This document shows positions 61,371 through 64,000 of a DNA stretch of 64,000 nt, piece by piece. This DNA is from Trichopria drosophilae. Taxonomy: Eukaryota > Arthropoda > Insecta > Hymenoptera > Diapriidae. The stretch is taken from positions 161,192,001 through 161,256,000 of the forward strand of contig CM059582.1 of NCBI GenBank assembly GCA_030407085.1. Direction: 5' to 3'. How positions within the stretch are numbered: the first letter of the stretch is position 1; every line of letters starts with the position of its first letter. The position numbers and the translations under genes are program-made. The notes below the pieces were generated by a model. It was not told the origin of the DNA and searched no databases. It worked only from the letters and a program-made list of their open reading frames with translations.

Positions 61371-63409
61371 ACCGTATTTTACATACTCAAGAACGGACTT
61401 CGAACAATACTGATCCTACTATATTTGATATTAGTACTTTTCATAGTTCTACACCAGCGCAAGCACTATTTCTCTTGAGAGGGTGATTTGTACTACTTCG
61501 AGAAATGATAAATAAGCGAAATCTACATCCTAATGTATCGGGCGTAAAATGGTTTCTTTGCGCTCTGAAAATTTGTCAGTAATCGAGAAGAATATTTTTA
61601 AATATTCTCAGTATGTAACATTCATTTTTATCAAATAGACGTTTTTAACTCCATATCTATTACTTGCTTACACCATTCCTTCGCCTGGGTCAATAATATG
61701 TATTAAACTTGTATTATTACATTATTATTGCACTCTCACGATATTTGTTATCAACCGTTACGTAAACATGACATTATCAAACATAGTGTAATTACATGTA
61801 TCGCAGTTACAAATAGATTTCGAAAGCAGATCTGTATATGTATCGCGCCTGTGAAAAAGTGCAAAAAAACGGGTTTGAGACTAGGAAACCGCAGAAAGCG
61901 ATAGAAAGGGGAGGTCATTGAGTGAGTGATAATGAACGAGGGATTTCAAAGTTTAAAAATAGAAGCATGCACGGCCAAATCTAGAGACTGAAGCGTGACG
62001 ACCAAGGGTGGGAGTGAGACGACACGATTAAACCCACAAGTGTACAGTGATTTTGTCCTCGCCCCTACTAAAATCACAAAATGTCTTATCACTTTAGTTT
62101 GTTTATTATAAGTATACGTTATGTATCAAAACATTCTTAGCCATAGACATAAATTTTAGCTGATCGCTGAAGGCACCAAAGCAACGATGATATGTACACT
62201 CGACTAATCACAGAATGCGGCGCGTCTGGTAATTGCCATAGCGTTATTACTTATTATCATCACGGAATGTCTCATTCGACCTGCTCCAAGGATTTATCTT
62301 TAACCTCTCAGTTGCTGGCAACGACTTAATCATCTGAATTTTGAATCCCAGAATTCTCATCTAAATTGTCAAACTACGTCGGAATTATTTATAACTGCTA
62401 ATTTCCTATCATTTAGTCATTTTTTACTAGTGTAATGTAAAACACTAGTAAAGTTTTATTAATCTAAAAGTAACAATTGAAATAGAAATCGATTACTTTT
62501 AAGTGGTATGGATTGTTATTGATTGCACTGCTGACCCACTTTTCATGTTGGAATTACTTTCAAATTTAGAGCTAGTAAATATTTTCTATATTTTTATTGG
62601 GAAGTAATTCACCCATTTGTTTTCCTTCTTCATCTATTTTAAAGACTCCCCTCACTAATTTTACACAATTCTGTACACTGATAAGTATGTAATCATTCGA
62701 ACTCTTTTAAATCCTGATTTTCATCGATTTTGTACACCGAATGAGCGTTAGTTTTTAGTAGTGGTCGGTTAAAAATATTTTAAATTCCTGATTTGTAAAT
62801 TTTGCAGACTCTTAATCACATCCTATACATTCATAGCGATTTGTACGATAGTATCCATTAAAATGTCAGATATAAATATTGAGAAAACATTACATCATTA
62901 TAGCGATAGCGAGGAAGTGCTTTAATCAGAAGCAATTTTTGCACTAGTATCGAATTATATATTCGTGATAGTAGTTGAACAATTTATAGAAATTAAAAAT
63001 TGGAAGGATTATTATAAATAAAAAATCCATTGCAATTTTATTCTTCGACTTAATTCTCAGATAAGTACATTTCTTAAATAAATGTTAACTAAAATGCGTT
63101 TTACGGTCAATAAACTTTTAAAATGAAAATATTAAACCGAAAATAAATGCATTTTATGTGAAAGATGTATTTTTAGAAGATTGAAAAACTAAAGTTTTAT
63201 TTTTCGGTCAACTGACACATTTTGTCTGTGTGACCATTACAAATTTCGTTTTTATGAAAAAAAAATGTTTAATGGAATATTATGTTATAGAAAACATATA
63301 AGATTTTGCATGTTTTGATTATATGAAGGAAAAGAAATTGTCTCAAGTAGACTTACGTCAATTTATATCTGTATGAAATCTGTTTATAAATTTGAAAATG
63401 TAAATGTTA
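61371..63409. other. AT-rich DNA with a GC-richer patch at 61835-62070
   Basis: The patch (AGCGATAGAAAGGGGAGGTC, GGGTGGGAGTGAGACGACAC) has no open frame or recognised motif. It could be a promoter, exon or transposon piece. The rest is featureless. Confidence 0.35.
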
Positions 63410-63745
63410 ACATTACGTTATTTTGGTTTAATAGTATTATATATTTCATATAACTTCGAAGTTTGAAATCTGATTTTAACTCTGTTATTGTTGATTTGTA
63501 TGATATTATGTTCTATTTCTTTCCTATGCTTTGTATTTTTTCGGTGGCTTCTATTTTAGTATTGTCGTAGTCAAAGTTACGTCCAGTATTTATTGAGTGC
63601 ATCCTGAGACCCGGGTACATTTCAGCTTTTCGTTTAATGTGTTTCTGAAGTTTTTTTTAAATTAGAATTTGACTAGTTTAACCAATGTGTATTTCGGCAC
63701 AGTGTGAACAAGGTAATATAATACATTACTGATTTGCAGTAATGG
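63410..63745 (-). mobile_element. Penelope-like element GIY-YIG endonuclease remnant
   Basis: One minus-strand frame reads PCSHCAEIHIG, then a Lys-rich stretch (KKLQKHIKRKAEMYPGL), HSINTGRNFDYDNTKI, EATEKIQSIGKK and ITELKSDFKLRSYMKYII. This follows the C-terminus of Penelope-like elements: P C..C...YIG.TGR at the GIY-YIG core, a KEH-type helix, H....H.FDFDN.KI, then a ..KR..LE.. helix and a final TD...L...Y segment. Three in-frame stops, one directly after the IG of the core, disable it, but the frame is otherwise unbroken, suggesting moderate age. The reverse transcriptase part is not recognisable in the remaining sequence up to 64000. Confidence 0.7.
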
Positions 63746-64000
63746 TAGTACTTCTTCTAGGGTGTAATACCAAATATGTTTTTATGTGTAGATTTAGAAA
63801 CTAAACATATATTTTCTTTTTATATGACAATGTATACATATGAGCTAGCTCATTACCGTTTTATGATTTGAGTATAATTTTTTATTTACATTTAAAGAGA
63901 TATGATACTGACAAACCTTTTTGCAGATGAAGTTCTAATATACTTGACAACTTAAAACAAAGTAAGAAGTATTATCAAATATGCAGAAATGTGTTTCTGC
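63746..64000. other. Window edge, possibly upstream Penelope-like sequence
   Basis: If the Penelope-like copy is longer, its reverse transcriptase would lie here and beyond the window on the minus strand. I cannot recognise it in this AT-rich stretch. Confidence 0.3.

Noticed and set aside
1..64000. CRISPR array, prokaryotic operon or viral insertion
   Set aside because: No regularly spaced direct repeats with unique spacers, no dense coding, and no recognisable viral protein were seen.

Overview
This window looks like AT-rich intergenic or intronic DNA from an insect nuclear genome. I find no intact host protein-coding gene. The longest open frames are 60-190 codons, AT-rich, and mostly lie inside repeats. 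The insect assignment is an inference. It rests on the base composition, on two canonical U5 spliceosomal RNA genes, and on the mix of degraded elements: TTAA-flanked piggyBac-like palindromes, Tc1-like and TA-flanked MITEs, and DIRS, Penelope and LINE remnants. A hymenopteran is plausible but not shown.

The only features that look functional are two U5 snRNA genes on the + strand at 51235-51350 and 56520-56635. They share 206 identical bases covering the RNA and about 90 bases of 3' flank. Their promoters are diverged but keep matching blocks at the same spacing.

Layout. 1-14 kb is largely featureless AT-rich DNA with small MITEs (1165, 7333, 7820), a long (TA)n tract at 3674 and a LINE-type 3' tail near 3900. 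14-20 kb holds elements of a GAGTGAATTCACTC-rich family and a complete TA-flanked Tc1-like palindrome (18492-19063) with a truncated relative just upstream. 22-27 kb has an inverted-repeat pair, a 28-bp minisatellite and a DIRS-like RNase H remnant (26305-26635). 30.4-34 kb is a dense transposon nest: two TTAA-flanked elements lie back to back and share one TTAA, and the second carries a 257-bp MITE whose empty site survives in the opposite arm. 34.1 kb has a GC-rich solo-LTR candidate. 35-47 kb is a field of 'CCATTTTGAA' repeat units and many short TIR elements. 51.6-52.5 kb has another TTAA palindrome. 54.1-55.1 kb is a broken copy of a multi-copy animal gene family (nuclease-like with a Cys-rich tail). 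59.0-59.6 kb is a LINE reverse transcriptase tail. 63.4-63.75 kb is a Penelope-like GIY-YIG remnant.

Apart from the U5 pair, the window reads as an archive of transposition. Several insertions can be ordered in time from nesting alone. No CRISPR array, prokaryotic operon or clearly new gene system was seen.
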